Source: Candidatus Enterococcus willemsii
GTDB taxonomy: Bacteria; Bacillota; Bacilli; Lactobacillales; Enterococcaceae
DNA length: 64,000 nucleotides
Direction: 5' to 3'
NCBI RefSeq assembly: GCF_009933335.1
Contig: NZ_MAEL01000057.1
Location: forward strand, 57,942 to 121,941
Shown piece by piece: positions 1 to 8,021 of the stretch (positions within the stretch are counted from its first letter, which is position 1; each line of letters starts with the position of its first letter). A program made the position numbers and the translations under genes. Under the pieces are notes generated by a model. The model saw nothing but the letters and a program-made list of their open reading frames with translations. It was not told the origin of the DNA and searched no databases.

Positions 1-330
1 AGAGACAATAGCATCTTCTAATTGTTTAGGAATCTCAGTTGGTGAAATCACTTCACGTTTTTCAGATCCATAATCTTGGAACAGTTCACCATTTGCTGCA
101 AAAAATTGAATCGAATTGGCAGATTCTAATTTAGAATCATCTAACGCAGGTGCGTCTTTGGCATAGTACCAAAACAGACCGATTCCTGAAAGGAAGGCAA
201 CACAGCCAACGAAGAAAAGACCAATAAAAACTTTCAAGAGAATAGAGCCAACGCGACTTTTCTTCTTTGGTGGGGTCGAATGTCCTTTCTTACTTCTTCG
301 GCGTGTTTCATTATTGGGTTGATTTGCCAT
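1..330 (-). CDS. pbp1a: Penicillin-binding protein 1A, N-terminal part (cut by window edge)
   Basis: Only the first 110 codons are inside the window. The start codon is the ATG complementary to 328-330. The protein begins with a short basic, Lys/Arg-rich cytoplasmic tail (about residues 9-26). A single membrane anchor follows (about 29-55, ending [10 protein letters not shown]). The start of the glycosyltransferase region comes next, with the typical segment around [16 protein letters not shown] and [10 protein letters not shown], where class A PBPs prepare their catalytic Glu. Class A PBPs polymerise and cross-link peptidoglycan outside the membrane. The gene overlaps the 3' end of recU by 20 bp, the conserved recU-ponA arrangement of Firmicutes, so the two are co-transcribed. 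The catalytic motifs lie outside the window and could not be checked. Confidence 0.88.
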   Translation of the reverse strand, partial: MANQPNNETRRRSKKGHSTPPKKKSRVGSILLKVFIGLFFVGCVAFLSGIGLFWYYAKDAPALDDSKLESANSIQFFAANGELFQDYGSEKREVISPTEIPKQLEDAIVS

Positions 331-952
331 TGTTTTTTGTCTCCTTTTCATGTAAATATTGATTCACTGCATCTAAATAAGGGATTCTTGGAGCGATTTT
401 GGGTTTGATTTCAATACCAATTTCTTCAATAAGCGAGAGTGGCAGAGATTTTTTCCCAGTGTGCTGTTGATCCCAATGATGAATCAAATAAGTGCTATCG
501 AGAAAAAAGCAACGCTGCAACGTAGAAAACCATAATAAAACAAAACAAATTCCTTCTTGCTCCAAACATTTTTTCATATGCACAATTTGGTGTGCATGAA
601 AATTTTTAAAAGGAAAAGATGTTTTATTTTTTGTTTCTTTTGCTTCGAAGTCAATGTATTTTCCTTGATAGACACCGTTATAATCGGTTGTAGAAGCTTC
701 CCTGAAGTAGGCTTCCTTAATGACGGCAGCGCTACGTTGGGGGTAATCTACATGTACAATTTGAATTGGGGTGGGTTTTTTATGAATAACCGCTGTCCCG
801 CGACTTAAATAATACGTATTACTTTCATTGATTGCTTCTTCAAAGCGCATGCCACGATTAGCAAAGTTGTTTTTTTTTTCTTTTACTTGCATTTTTTGTT
901 TCTTCATTCCATCATAAGAGATAGGATGACCGTTGGGGTATCGGAAAACCAT
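311..952 (-). CDS. recU: Holliday junction resolvase RecU
   Basis: RecU cleaves four-way DNA junctions made during recombination and repair. The protein has the family opening MVFRYPNG, then [18 protein letters not shown] and the nuclease core with [20 protein letters not shown] (the D...E-x-K metal-binding pattern), followed by [11 protein letters not shown] chose the ATG at 950-952 because a GGAG stands 10 nt upstream. A GTG three codons earlier (959-961) sits 1 nt from that same GGAG and is too close to use. Length is about 213 residues, normal for the family. The gene heads a leftward unit with pbp1a, coupling chromosome repair and wall synthesis genes in one transcript. A palindromic promoter candidate lies at 970-982. 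Confidence 0.95.
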   Translation of the reverse strand: MVFRYPNGHPISYDGMKKQKMQVKEKKNNFANRGMRFEEAINESNTYYLSRGTAVIHKKPTPIQIVHVDYPQRSAAVIKEAYFREASTTDYNGVYQGKYIDFEAKETKNKTSFPFKNFHAHQIVHMKKCLEQEGICFVLLWFSTLQRCFFLDSTYLIHHWDQQHTGKKSLPLSLIEEIGIEIKPKIAPRIPYLDAVNQYLHEKETKNNGKSTQ

Positions 953-969
953 GTTATTCACACTCCTAC

Positions 970-982
970 GGTATAGTATACC
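970..982. promoter_or_regulatory. Palindromic -10 region in the recU/ypsA divergent gap
   Basis: GGTATAGTATACC is a perfect inverted repeat around one central base. It offers a TATACT -10 box on the minus strand (975-980) and a TATAGT box on the plus strand (972-977). The minus-strand box would give recU a short 5' leader holding only the GGAG and spacer. The -35 matches are poor on both strands, so promoter function is inferred from the -10 boxes and position only. Confidence 0.4.
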
Positions 983-1013
983 AAAAAGCTAATTAGAAAG
1001 AAAAGGGAAGAGT

Positions 1014-1568
1014 ATGGAAACAATTCAAACAATGGTCGTGACAGGGTATCGAAGTTTTGAATTAGGTGTATTTCAAGAGAAAGACCCCAAAATTAAAGTT
1101 ATTAAGAAAGTTATAAAAATGTCGATACAGCAGTATGTTGAGGAAGGATTAGAGTGGATTTTAATTGGGGGAAACCTTGGAGTAGAGATTTGGGCAGGAC
1201 AAGTTGTCCTTGAATTACAAAAAGAATATCCGGAATTAAAATTAGGGATTCTTTTTCCTTATGCCGAGTTTGGTGAACAATGGAATGAAAAAAATAAGCA
1301 ATTATTAGAAGATTTAAAAACACAGGCAAATTTTGTCGACGCAGTCAGTCATTCGGTATATACAAATCCAAGTCAATTAAAAAATCATTCTAAGTTTTTA
1401 TTAAGTCATTCTGGGGGAGCAATTCTTATTTACGATGAAGAATTCCCAGGAAAAACGCGCTTTTTCCTCGAGGAATCCAAGGAATTTGCAGAGAATAATT
1501 CCTTTGTTATTCACCAAATTTCAATGGATGATTTACAAAATACTTTTTTTGATGACGATAGTGTTTGA
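1014..1568 (+). CDS. ypsA: DUF1273 / YpsA-family SLOG-fold protein
   Basis: 184 residues, the usual length. It opens with TMVVTGYRSFELGVF, the YpsA signature (TGYRxxELG), and carries the glycine-rich GGNLGVEIWAGQVV segment. That segment is the nucleotide- or ligand-binding loop of the SLOG Rossmann-like fold. The late segment LLSHSGGAILIYDEEFPGKTRFF is also typical. In Bacillus and Staphylococcus, YpsA affects cell division and stress responses, but its biochemical activity is not settled. It lies divergently from recU and just before gpsB, the same neighbourhood as in other Firmicutes, which supports a link to division and wall growth. An AAGGGAAG Shine-Dalgarno precedes the ATG. Confidence 0.9.
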   Translation: METIQTMVVTGYRSFELGVFQEKDPKIKVIKKVIKMSIQQYVEEGLEWILIGGNLGVEIWAGQVVLELQKEYPELKLGILFPYAEFGEQWNEKNKQLLEDLKTQANFVDAVSHSVYTNPSQLKNHSKFLLSHSGGAILIYDEEFPGKTRFFLEESKEFAENNSFVIHQISMDDLQNTFFDDDSV

Positions 1569-1642
1569 TTTATTAAGAATTTTTGGATAGAATAGGTAAG
1601 AAGAGCTAGGATTAGCAGAATCAAAACTAATGAGGTGTAAAT

Positions 1643-2056
1643 ATGGCAAATTTAATGTATAGTCCAAAAGATATTTTACAACAAGAATTCAAAACAAAGA
1701 TGCGTGGGTATGATCCAATTGAAGTGGATGAATTTTTAGATGGTATTATTAAAGATTACGAAGCATATAACAAAGAAATTTTGATGTTGCAAGAAGAAAA
1801 CGATCGTTTGAATGCTAAAATTGCGCAATTAAGTAAAACCCAAGCAATTAGTTCACGTATTCAAACAGAAGCACCAAAAAGCCAAACAGTAACAAACTTT
1901 GATATCTTAAAACGTTTATCAAATCTTGAAAAGGAAGTATTTGGTAAAAAATTAGATCAAGAGTATACTGTAGAAACACGTACTTCAAAACCAGTTAGCG
2001 ATAATTATACACAAGCTAATGATGACGATGATTTAGAAAAAACACGTCAATTTTAA
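1643..2056 (+). CDS. gpsB: Cell division regulator GpsB
   Basis: 137 residues with the DivIVA/GpsB N-terminal membrane-binding fold: [35 protein letters not shown] coiled coil follows (about residues 35-65, [20 protein letters not shown]), then a low-complexity linker and a short C-terminal helical segment ([16 protein letters not shown]). GpsB sits at the septum and docks class A PBPs and division proteins. pbp1a is encoded only 1.3 kb away, which fits. A GAGGTG ribosome site stands upstream of the ATG. rnpB follows 14 bp after the stop codon. Confidence 0.95.
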   Translation: MANLMYSPKDILQQEFKTKMRGYDPIEVDEFLDGIIKDYEAYNKEILMLQEENDRLNAKIAQLSKTQAISSRIQTEAPKSQTVTNFDILKRLSNLEKEVFGKKLDQEYTVETRTSKPVSDNYTQANDDDDLEKTRQF

Positions 2057-2070
2057 TTAATTGACAACTT

Positions 2071-2451
2071 TGTGATTTTCGGATAATCGCGGTTTGACTA
2101 GATCAAGCTGAGGAAAGTCCATGCTCGCACAAGCTGAGATGCTTGTAGTGTTCGTGCCTAGCGAAACCATAAGCTAGGGTACTTTATAAAGTAACGGCAG
2201 GAAAACCGGCTAAGGTGTAAACTATGTCCAAGTATCCTTGAAAGTGCCACAGTGACGAAGCAATAAGGGAAACTTTATTGGTGGAACGCGGTAAACCCCT
2301 CGAGCGAGCAACCCAAACAATGGTCGGGGCGCTTATTGTAACGGAAATGAACGGGACAATGAGGCAATTTTGAATTGCAGATAGATGATTATCCATATTA
2401 TTTTGCTCCCTGTAAAATAATTGGACAAAACATGGCTTATAGAAAATCACA
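2071..2451 (+). ncRNA. rnpB: RNase P RNA, Bacillus (B) type
   Basis: This is the catalytic RNA of RNase P, which trims the 5' ends of pre-tRNAs. The conserved core GAGGAAAGTCCATGCTCGCAC lies near 2111, and TAGTGTTCGTGCCTAGCGAAA with CATAAGCTAGGGT follows. The 3' core GGGGCGCTTATTG and the CATGGCTTAT segment near the end are also present. Ends were set by the terminal helix: TGTGATTTTC (2071-2080) pairs with GAAAATCACA (2442-2451). Gene order gpsB-rnpB-ypsC matches other Firmicutes. Confidence 0.96.
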
Positions 2452-2465
2452 GTTAATCAGGGAAT

Positions 2466-2490
2466 CCTTCCGTTATGGGAGGTTTTTTTT
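2466..2490 (+). terminator. Rho-independent terminator after rnpB
   Basis: CCTTCC (2466-2471) pairs with GGGAGG (2477-2482) and is followed by eight T residues. Confidence 0.8.
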
Positions 2491-2540
2491 ATCATTATTT
2501 ATGAAAACACAATGAAAATAGCAGATATAAGGAGTAGAAG

Positions 2541-3704
2541 ATGAAAGAAAACCAAACATTCGAACTAGTAGCAACTGCCGCAAGTGGGTTAGAAGCACTA
2601 GTTGGCAAAGAGTTGCGGAATTTAGGTATTGAATGCCAAGTTGAAAATGGTCGTGCTCGTTTTAAAGGAACGATGGAAACTATCGCAAAAGCGAATTTAT
2701 GGTTACGTACAGCAGACCGTATCAAAATTGTTGTTGGAGAATTTGATGCGTATAGTTTTGATGAATTATTTGAAAAAGTCAAAGCCTTACCTTGGGAAGA
2801 CTTTTTACCGTTAGATGCTGAATTTCCAGTAGCTGGAAAATCAATCAAATCTAAATTGTATAGTACACCAGACTGCCAAGCGATTACGAAAAAAGCGATT
2901 GTCAATCGCTTACGTGAGTATTATCATCGTCCAGCCAGTGTGCCATTGGCTGAAACAGGTGCTCTTTTTAAACTAGAAGTGGCTTTGTTAAAAGACCATG
3001 TCATGGTGACGTTAGATACTACTGGGCCAAGCTTATTTAAACGTGGCTATCGTTTAGAAAAAGGTGGCGCACCATTAAAAGAAAATATGGCTGCTGCCTT
3101 AGTTCAATTAACCAACTGGCGTCCAGACCGTCCATTAGTAGACCCGGTATGTGGTTCAGGAACACTTTGTATTGAAGCAGCATTAATTGGTCATAATATT
3201 GCACCAGGTTTTAATCGTGAATTCGCTTGTGAATCTTGGGATTGGTTCTCGGACGATGTGTTTGAAAAAGTTCGTGCAGAAGCTGACAAAGCAGCAGATT
3301 ACGACGTTGAATTAGATATTACGGGTACAGATATCAATGGAAAAATGATTGATATAGCACGTGCCAATGCAGAAGAAATTGGCTTAGGTGACTCAATTAC
3401 GTTTAAACAACAAGCCCTAAAAGATTTTAAAACTGACAAAGAGTATGGCGTTATCTTAGCAAACCCACCGTATGGCGAACGGTTAGGCGAAGAAGAAAGT
3501 GTTCGTCGATTATATAAAGAGATGGGAGAAACTTTCCGTCCGTTAAAAACATGGAGCAAGTATATTTTAACTAGCGACTTGTTATTTGAAGAATTTTATG
3601 GGGAAAAAGCAACGAAAAAACGTAAATTATATAATGGTGCACTACGTACCGACTTATTCCAATATTGGGGCACGCGTCCACCAAGAAAACCAAGAACAGA
3701 ATAA
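2541..3704 (+). CDS. ypsC: THUMP-domain class I RNA methyltransferase (RlmL/YpsC family)
   Basis: 387 residues. The N-terminal half (about 5-155) is a ferredoxin-like plus THUMP RNA-binding region (FELVATAASGLEALVGKELRN). The C-terminal half is a Rossmann methyltransferase with the SAM-loop VDPVCGSGTLCIEAAL and the catalytic NPPYGERLG motif. The family modifies guanine N2 in large-subunit rRNA, as the N-terminal half of E. coli RlmL does. The exact target here is inferred. It follows rnpB and is closely followed by the M32 peptidase gene, probably in one transcript. AGGAG lies upstream of the ATG. Confidence 0.9.
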   Translation: MKENQTFELVATAASGLEALVGKELRNLGIECQVENGRARFKGTMETIAKANLWLRTADRIKIVVGEFDAYSFDELFEKVKALPWEDFLPLDAEFPVAGKSIKSKLYSTPDCQAITKKAIVNRLREYYHRPASVPLAETGALFKLEVALLKDHVMVTLDTTGPSLFKRGYRLEKGGAPLKENMAAALVQLTNWRPDRPLVDPVCGSGTLCIEAALIGHNIAPGFNREFACESWDWFSDDVFEKVRAEADKAADYDVELDITGTDINGKMIDIARANAEEIGLGDSITFKQQALKDFKTDKEYGVILANPPYGERLGEEESVRRLYKEMGETFRPLKTWSKYILTSDLLFEEFYGEKATKKRKLYNGALRTDLFQYWGTRPPRKPRTE

Positions 3705-3717
3705 GGAGTCCTGAGAG

Positions 3718-5217
3718 ATGAAGGAACAAACTTTTTTACAAGAATTAAAAGAAATTGATCTACTGCAACAATCGCTAGCTATTTTAGAATGGGATTCGCA
3801 AACAGGCATGCCCGATCAAGCCAGTGATTATCGTAGTGAAGTGACAAGTTATTTGTATGGCAAGTATTTTGAGAAGAAAGTAGGTCCAGTGATTTCCGAG
3901 GCGATTACGTATTTTGATGTGCATCCCGAAGAATTATCCGAAGTTGGGACAGCTGCTTTCCGTCTTGTAAAAGAAGAATATGAATTAAATCATGCTGTAC
4001 CAAATGAGCTGATGACAGCCTATTCAAAAGCAACCTCTAAAGCGCATAGTGCTTGGCAAAACGCCCGTGAAAAAAATGATTTTTCGATTTTTCGTGACGC
4101 ACTTGCTGAAAATATTCGCTTAACTAAAGAACTGATTCCTTATTGGAGAAAAGATGAGGCAACCGATTATGACGTCTTATTAAATCAATATGAACCAAAT
4201 ATGACAACCGCTATTTTAGACCAAGTTTTTGGGGAAGTACGTGATGGTATCCTTGCCATTCGTCAAACTCTTTCTGAAAAAGGAACAGTTCCTCGCACGG
4301 ATTTCCTTAAACGAACGATGACTGAAGCCCAACAACGTAAGTTTATCGTTAAAGTCATTGCTGATTTGGGTTATGATATGACAAAAGGACGCTTAGATAA
4401 TACTGTCCATCCATTTGCCACTGGAATTAATCATCGAGATGTCCGTATTACGACTCGTTGGAATGAAAATGATTTTTCAATGGGTGTTTTCGGTGTCATT
4501 CACGAAGCAGGACATGGCATGTATGAACAAAACATTGATGAAAAATTTGAATATACACCTGCCCACGAAGGAGCCTCTATGGGGATTCATGAGTCACAAT
4601 CATTATTCAATGAAATTATTATTGGTAGCAATCGTCATTTCTGGGAAAAACAATATCCTTATTTCCAAGAATGTGCGGAAGGAACATTTGATGACATTTC
4701 GTTCGACGAATTTTACCGAGCGTTGAAATATACGCAAGCGAGTCTGATTCGGATTGAAGCGGATAGTTTAACGTATGTTTTGCATATTATTATCCGGTAT
4801 GAATTGGAGAAAATGATTTTCAATGGCGAAGTCTCTATTGATGAGTTGCCACAGCTTTGGCAAGACAAGTATGAAGAGTACTTAGGTATTCGCCCAGAAA
4901 ATGACTTAGAAGGTATTTTGCAAGATGTTCACTGGTCAGGGGCAAGCTTTGGCTACTTCCCATCTTATGCATTAGGATATATGTATGCTGCCCAATTATT
5001 CCACGCCATGCAAAGAGAGTTAGATGTGGATGCGATTTTAGCTTCCGATGACTACACACCAATTCAACAATGGTTAACTAGCCATATTCATGTGTTTGGT
5101 GCTTCAAAGAAACCAAATGAACTTATTTTGGATGCGACAGGTGAGGCATTAAATCCAACATATTTATTGGACTATTTACGAACGATCTATTTTGATGTTT
5201 ATCAAGTATCACAATAA
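3718..5217 (+). CDS. ypwA: Carboxypeptidase M32
   Basis: 499 residues, the normal size for this metallocarboxypeptidase family (Taq carboxypeptidase, B. subtilis YpwA). The zinc-binding HExxH occurs as GVIHEAGHGMYEQ. The third ligand is in the downstream HESQSLFNE motif, and the family signatures MGIHESQS and the late Y-rich IRPEND segment are present. It removes C-terminal residues from peptides in the cytoplasm. It starts 13 bp after ypsC with a GGAG site and ends at a strong terminator. Confidence 0.93.
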   Translation: MKEQTFLQELKEIDLLQQSLAILEWDSQTGMPDQASDYRSEVTSYLYGKYFEKKVGPVISEAITYFDVHPEELSEVGTAAFRLVKEEYELNHAVPNELMTAYSKATSKAHSAWQNAREKNDFSIFRDALAENIRLTKELIPYWRKDEATDYDVLLNQYEPNMTTAILDQVFGEVRDGILAIRQTLSEKGTVPRTDFLKRTMTEAQQRKFIVKVIADLGYDMTKGRLDNTVHPFATGINHRDVRITTRWNENDFSMGVFGVIHEAGHGMYEQNIDEKFEYTPAHEGASMGIHESQSLFNEIIIGSNRHFWEKQYPYFQECAEGTFDDISFDEFYRALKYTQASLIRIEADSLTYVLHIIIRYELEKMIFNGEVSIDELPQLWQDKYEEYLGIRPENDLEGILQDVHWSGASFGYFPSYALGYMYAAQLFHAMQRELDVDAILASDDYTPIQQWLTSHIHVFGASKKPNELILDATGEALNPTYLLDYLRTIYFDVYQVSQ

Positions 5218-5223
5218 TAAATA

Positions 5224-5256
5224 AAGTCTTCTGCAAGTTTTTGTAGAAGACTTTTT
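5224..5256 (+). terminator. Terminator after the M32 carboxypeptidase gene
   Basis: AAGTCTTCT...AGAAGACTT stem with extra CAA/TTG pairs, followed by a T run. Confidence 0.9.
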
Positions 5257-5273
5257 AAGCAAAGGGGCAGAAT

Positions 5274-5915
5274 ATGGAGCGAATAAATCAAGTGATTGCT
5301 TATGCAAAAGAAAAACTACTTGCAGAACAGACCGGTCATGATTTTTTACATGTACAGCGTGTAGCGCATTTGGCAGAGAAGATTGTAGAAGCCGACGATT
5401 TAGTGGTCAATCAAGAAATTATGCTCAGTGCAGCTTATTTACATGATGTCATTGATGATAAGGTTGTGCCGGATGTGGCGCGTGCTATCCAAGAATTACA
5501 AGTTTTTTTAAGTAATAGTGGCTTTGAAAAAGAAGCGATTGCATGTATTTTAATGATTATTCAAAATTTATCCTTCTCAAAAGAAATGGAAGCTGGCAAA
5601 CAAGCTTTACCATTAGAAGGTCAAATCGTACAAGATGCCGATCGCATTGAAGCCTTAGGTGCAATTGGGATTTTACGAACAGCTTATTACGGTGGTGGGC
5701 ATGGACATCCAATTCATGATGAAACACTGGCGCCACAAGAATATAAATCGAAATCAGACTACCGTAAAGGCTCGACGGTGATTAATCATTTTTATGAGAA
5801 ACTATTTCTTTTACCTGATAGAATGAACACACATGCTGGAAAAAAAGAAGCTATTCGTCGAAAAGAGTGGATGACTCAATTTCTAGAAGAATTTTATTAC
5901 GAGTGGCGAATTTAG
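5274..5915 (+). CDS. HD-domain hydrolase (YpgQ/YedJ type)
   Basis: 213 residues of HD-superfamily fold. The metal ligands can be read in order: the first His in GHDFLHVQRV, the HD pair in AYLHDVIDD, and a distal Asp in IVQDADRIEALGAIGILRTA. These proteins are metal-dependent phosphohydrolases. Close relatives (B. subtilis YpgQ) hydrolyse nucleoside triphosphates in vitro, so a nucleotide substrate is likely but not shown. It lies alone between two terminator or promoter regions. A GGGGC site is upstream of the ATG. Confidence 0.82.
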   Translation: MERINQVIAYAKEKLLAEQTGHDFLHVQRVAHLAEKIVEADDLVVNQEIMLSAAYLHDVIDDKVVPDVARAIQELQVFLSNSGFEKEAIACILMIIQNLSFSKEMEAGKQALPLEGQIVQDADRIEALGAIGILRTAYYGGGHGHPIHDETLAPQEYKSKSDYRKGSTVINHFYEKLFLLPDRMNTHAGKKEAIRRKEWMTQFLEEFYYEWRI

Positions 5916-5941
5916 AATTTTTTAATCTAGAAAGCGTATAT

Positions 5942-5970
5942 TTTCCATTTTGAATATTTTTTCTTATAAT
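5942..5970 (+). promoter_or_regulatory. Promoter candidate for the 5996 gene
   Basis: A perfect TATAAT (5965-5970) lies 17 bp after TTTCCA (5942-5947, four of six matches to TTGACA). Confidence 0.55.
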
Positions 5971-5995
5971 GAAAGGGAAAGGAGTCGGGCATTGA

Positions 5996-6355
5996 ATGTT
6001 TTTTCAGCATATTTTGAAACCACAGCAATTAACCGAGGTCATTAAAAATGTCGAAGAATGCTTATTTGTTATTTCTGCTCAATTATCGAATCGTTCGTAT
6101 GATGTTGCCGTCTATAAATACAATGAGGAATATTTTGTTTTAGATGATACACGTATTTTTGAACAAATTCGTGGGATAGGCGATGAAGTGCAAGGTGACG
6201 AGGAACAAGTGCTTCCTTATATTGAAGCAGCCTTGGAAGAAAATCTTTATTTCGTAGTAAAAGAAGATTATGTTTGTTTGGATTTGACGATTTTATCTCA
6301 AATGAAACATGTCGGACTTGTTAATGTAAAATATTATGAATTTATCGATATGTGA
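5996..6355 (+). CDS. Conserved-looking protein of unknown function, 119 aa
   Basis: I do not recognise a family. The protein is acidic and soluble, with no signal peptide or membrane segment. It has an alternating hydrophobic pattern suggesting a small alpha/beta fold (CLFVISAQLSNRSYDVAVYKYN, then YFVLDDTRIFEQI, then NLYFVVKEDYVCLDLTIL). It has its own promoter candidate, an AAAGGAG 11 nt before the ATG and its own terminator, so it looks like a real single-gene unit. Its role cannot be inferred from the neighbours. Confidence 0.7.
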   Translation: MFFQHILKPQQLTEVIKNVEECLFVISAQLSNRSYDVAVYKYNEEYFVLDDTRIFEQIRGIGDEVQGDEEQVLPYIEAALEENLYFVVKEDYVCLDLTILSQMKHVGLVNVKYYEFIDM

Positions 6356-6356
6356 T

Positions 6357-6398
6357 AAAAAGCAGGGTACGCTTGTTGACAAACGTTATCCTGCTTTT
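6357..6398. terminator. Bidirectional terminator between convergent genes
   Basis: AAAAGCAGG (6357-6365) pairs with CCTGCTTTT (6390-6398). A and T runs on both sides allow use by the rightward 5996 gene and the leftward 6409 gene. Confidence 0.85.
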
Positions 6399-6408
6399 GA
6401 ATTGAGGT

Positions 6409-6735
6409 TTATTTTGCTTGGTAACGAATCGTTTTAATTCTTTTGTAACCGCGATAAGCATTTAAGACTAATAATAAAATGCCACAAGCAAAAGGAATAG
6501 CTAGCAGATAGAATGGATAACCATATGTTTGTTCGAGAACTTGTTGCGTGGTATGTTGCAATTCAGTCAATGCTTCTTGGATAACTTGAAAACTAAAAGC
6601 ACTTAAGAAACCAGCAATAATAAATAAAGCAAATCCGAGATAGGGAATTTGTGATTTCTTTCTAAAAATAGCAAAACCAATATAGAGTATCACAAGAAAT
6701 GTCGGAACACCGAAAGCAAAAAAACTATTTAACAT
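6409..6735 (-). CDS. Small membrane protein, 108 aa, unknown function
   Basis: Three hydrophobic segments are visible (about residues 6-24, 33-52 and 74-92). A polar loop between segments 2 and 3 (QEALTELQHTTQQVLEQ) could face outward. The C-terminal tail is basic (YRGYKRIKTIRYQAK) and probably cytoplasmic. An AGGAGG-type site precedes the ATG at 6733-6735. I do not recognise the family. It is divergent from the VanZ-RDD gene, and both are membrane proteins, but that is not evidence for a shared task. Confidence 0.7.
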   Translation of the reverse strand: MLNSFFAFGVPTFLVILYIGFAIFRKKSQIPYLGFALFIIAGFLSAFSFQVIQEALTELQHTTQQVLEQTYGYPFYLLAIPFACGILLLVLNAYRGYKRIKTIRYQAK

Positions 6736-6813
6736 ACGAACACCTCCTTTATTTATGATACTGCAAAAAATTGTATTTGAAAAATATTTAAAAAAGGTGG
6801 TTAGAAAACCTGC

Positions 6814-7962
6814 ATGTCAGCATATATTGAACCCATTAAAACAGCAATGCTTATTTTCCCTTTTTTAGCACTTGCTATTTCATCAATTTTCTTTATTATC
6901 CAATACCGTCGTTACGGTCGATTCATTTTTTATCGCGCATTGATCTTGTATTCATTTATTTTTTATTTACTGTGTGCGTATTTGTTAGTTATTTTGCCTT
7001 TACCACCAATTTCTGAAGTTGCTACGTATACGGGACCACAAATGGAGTTACATTTAGGCGCATCGTGGCAACATTTTATGGCTGAAACAGTGCTGGACGT
7101 TCGTCAGCCAGCTACGTATTTGCCAGCAATGAAACAATCTGTTTTTTTGGAACCGATGTTTAATATCTTAATCACAGTACCATTCGGAATGTATCTTCGC
7201 TATTATTTCAAGAAATCATTACGAACAACTATCGCATTAACTTTTTGTTTGACGTTATTTTTCGAACTAACTCAATTAAGTGGATTATATTTCATTTATC
7301 CGCGTTCGTATCGTTTATTTGATGTCAATGATTTACTTCATAATACGCTAGGCGGGCTTGTTGGATATGCGATTACACCACTCTTTACCTTCTTGTTGCC
7401 AACAAGAGAAGAGATGGATGAACGTTCCTTTGAAGCAGGGAAACAAGTTACTTATGTTCGTCGTGCGGTCGCTTGGTTAATTGATTGGGCATTTTTGACA
7501 TTTCTTTCAACTGGTGTCACTATTATTGCTCGATTAGTGAGCCAAGACTATGCCATAGATTTTTCAAATAATCTTGTCTTTTATTTCGTTGAAATTATTT
7601 TGTATTTCATGTTCTTACCAACCTTAACGAACGGGCAAACACTGGGCAAAAAAGCCGTGCGAATTCGATTAATTGAAGAGGGGCAATCAAGAATTCGTTT
7701 TCGTGCATTAGCCAAACGTTATGGTTTATTGTATCTTGTATATGTTACTTTGGGGCGGATTGGACTTTGGTTGGCACCAAGTGGGCTAGAAGAAAATTAT
7801 TTCCAACTAGTCGTCATGCTGATGATTAGTCTATTAATTTGGCTGCTACAAGCTATATTTGTATTGAATATTGCTTGGTCAGTTATCCGTAAAAAACGTC
7901 AATTGTTCTACGAAAAACGTAGTCATACTCAGACAATCAGCACAATCGAAAAATCATCATAG
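6814..7962 (+). CDS. VanZ-like / RDD-domain membrane protein
   Basis: 382 residues built from two known membrane modules. The first half (about 15-195) is VanZ-like, with several membrane helices and the PFGMYLRYYFKK ... FFELTQLSGLYFIYPRSYRLFDVNDLLHNTLGGLVGY signature. The second half (about 208-365) is an RDD domain, starting YVRRAVAWLIDWAFLTFLSTG and containing GQTLGKKAVRIRLIEEG. VanZ relatives are linked to low-level teicoplanin resistance, and RDD proteins to ion or solute transport. The function of the fusion is unknown. AAAAAGGTGG lies upstream of the ATG. Confidence 0.85.
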   Translation: MSAYIEPIKTAMLIFPFLALAISSIFFIIQYRRYGRFIFYRALILYSFIFYLLCAYLLVILPLPPISEVATYTGPQMELHLGASWQHFMAETVLDVRQPATYLPAMKQSVFLEPMFNILITVPFGMYLRYYFKKSLRTTIALTFCLTLFFELTQLSGLYFIYPRSYRLFDVNDLLHNTLGGLVGYAITPLFTFLLPTREEMDERSFEAGKQVTYVRRAVAWLIDWAFLTFLSTGVTIIARLVSQDYAIDFSNNLVFYFVEIILYFMFLPTLTNGQTLGKKAVRIRLIEEGQSRIRFRALAKRYGLLYLVYVTLGRIGLWLAPSGLEENYFQLVVMLMISLLIWLLQAIFVLNIAWSVIRKKRQLFYEKRSHTQTISTIEKSS

Positions 7963-8021
7963 GATTATTCGAAACAGTGTGCTATACTTTGAAAGATTCT
8001 AAAAAGAAAGCAGGTGCTAAA

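Noticed and set aside
7977..8021. Extra 15 residues at the start of the helicase
   Set aside because: They are not helicase-like and lack a ribosome site. The Q-motif region starts properly from 8022.
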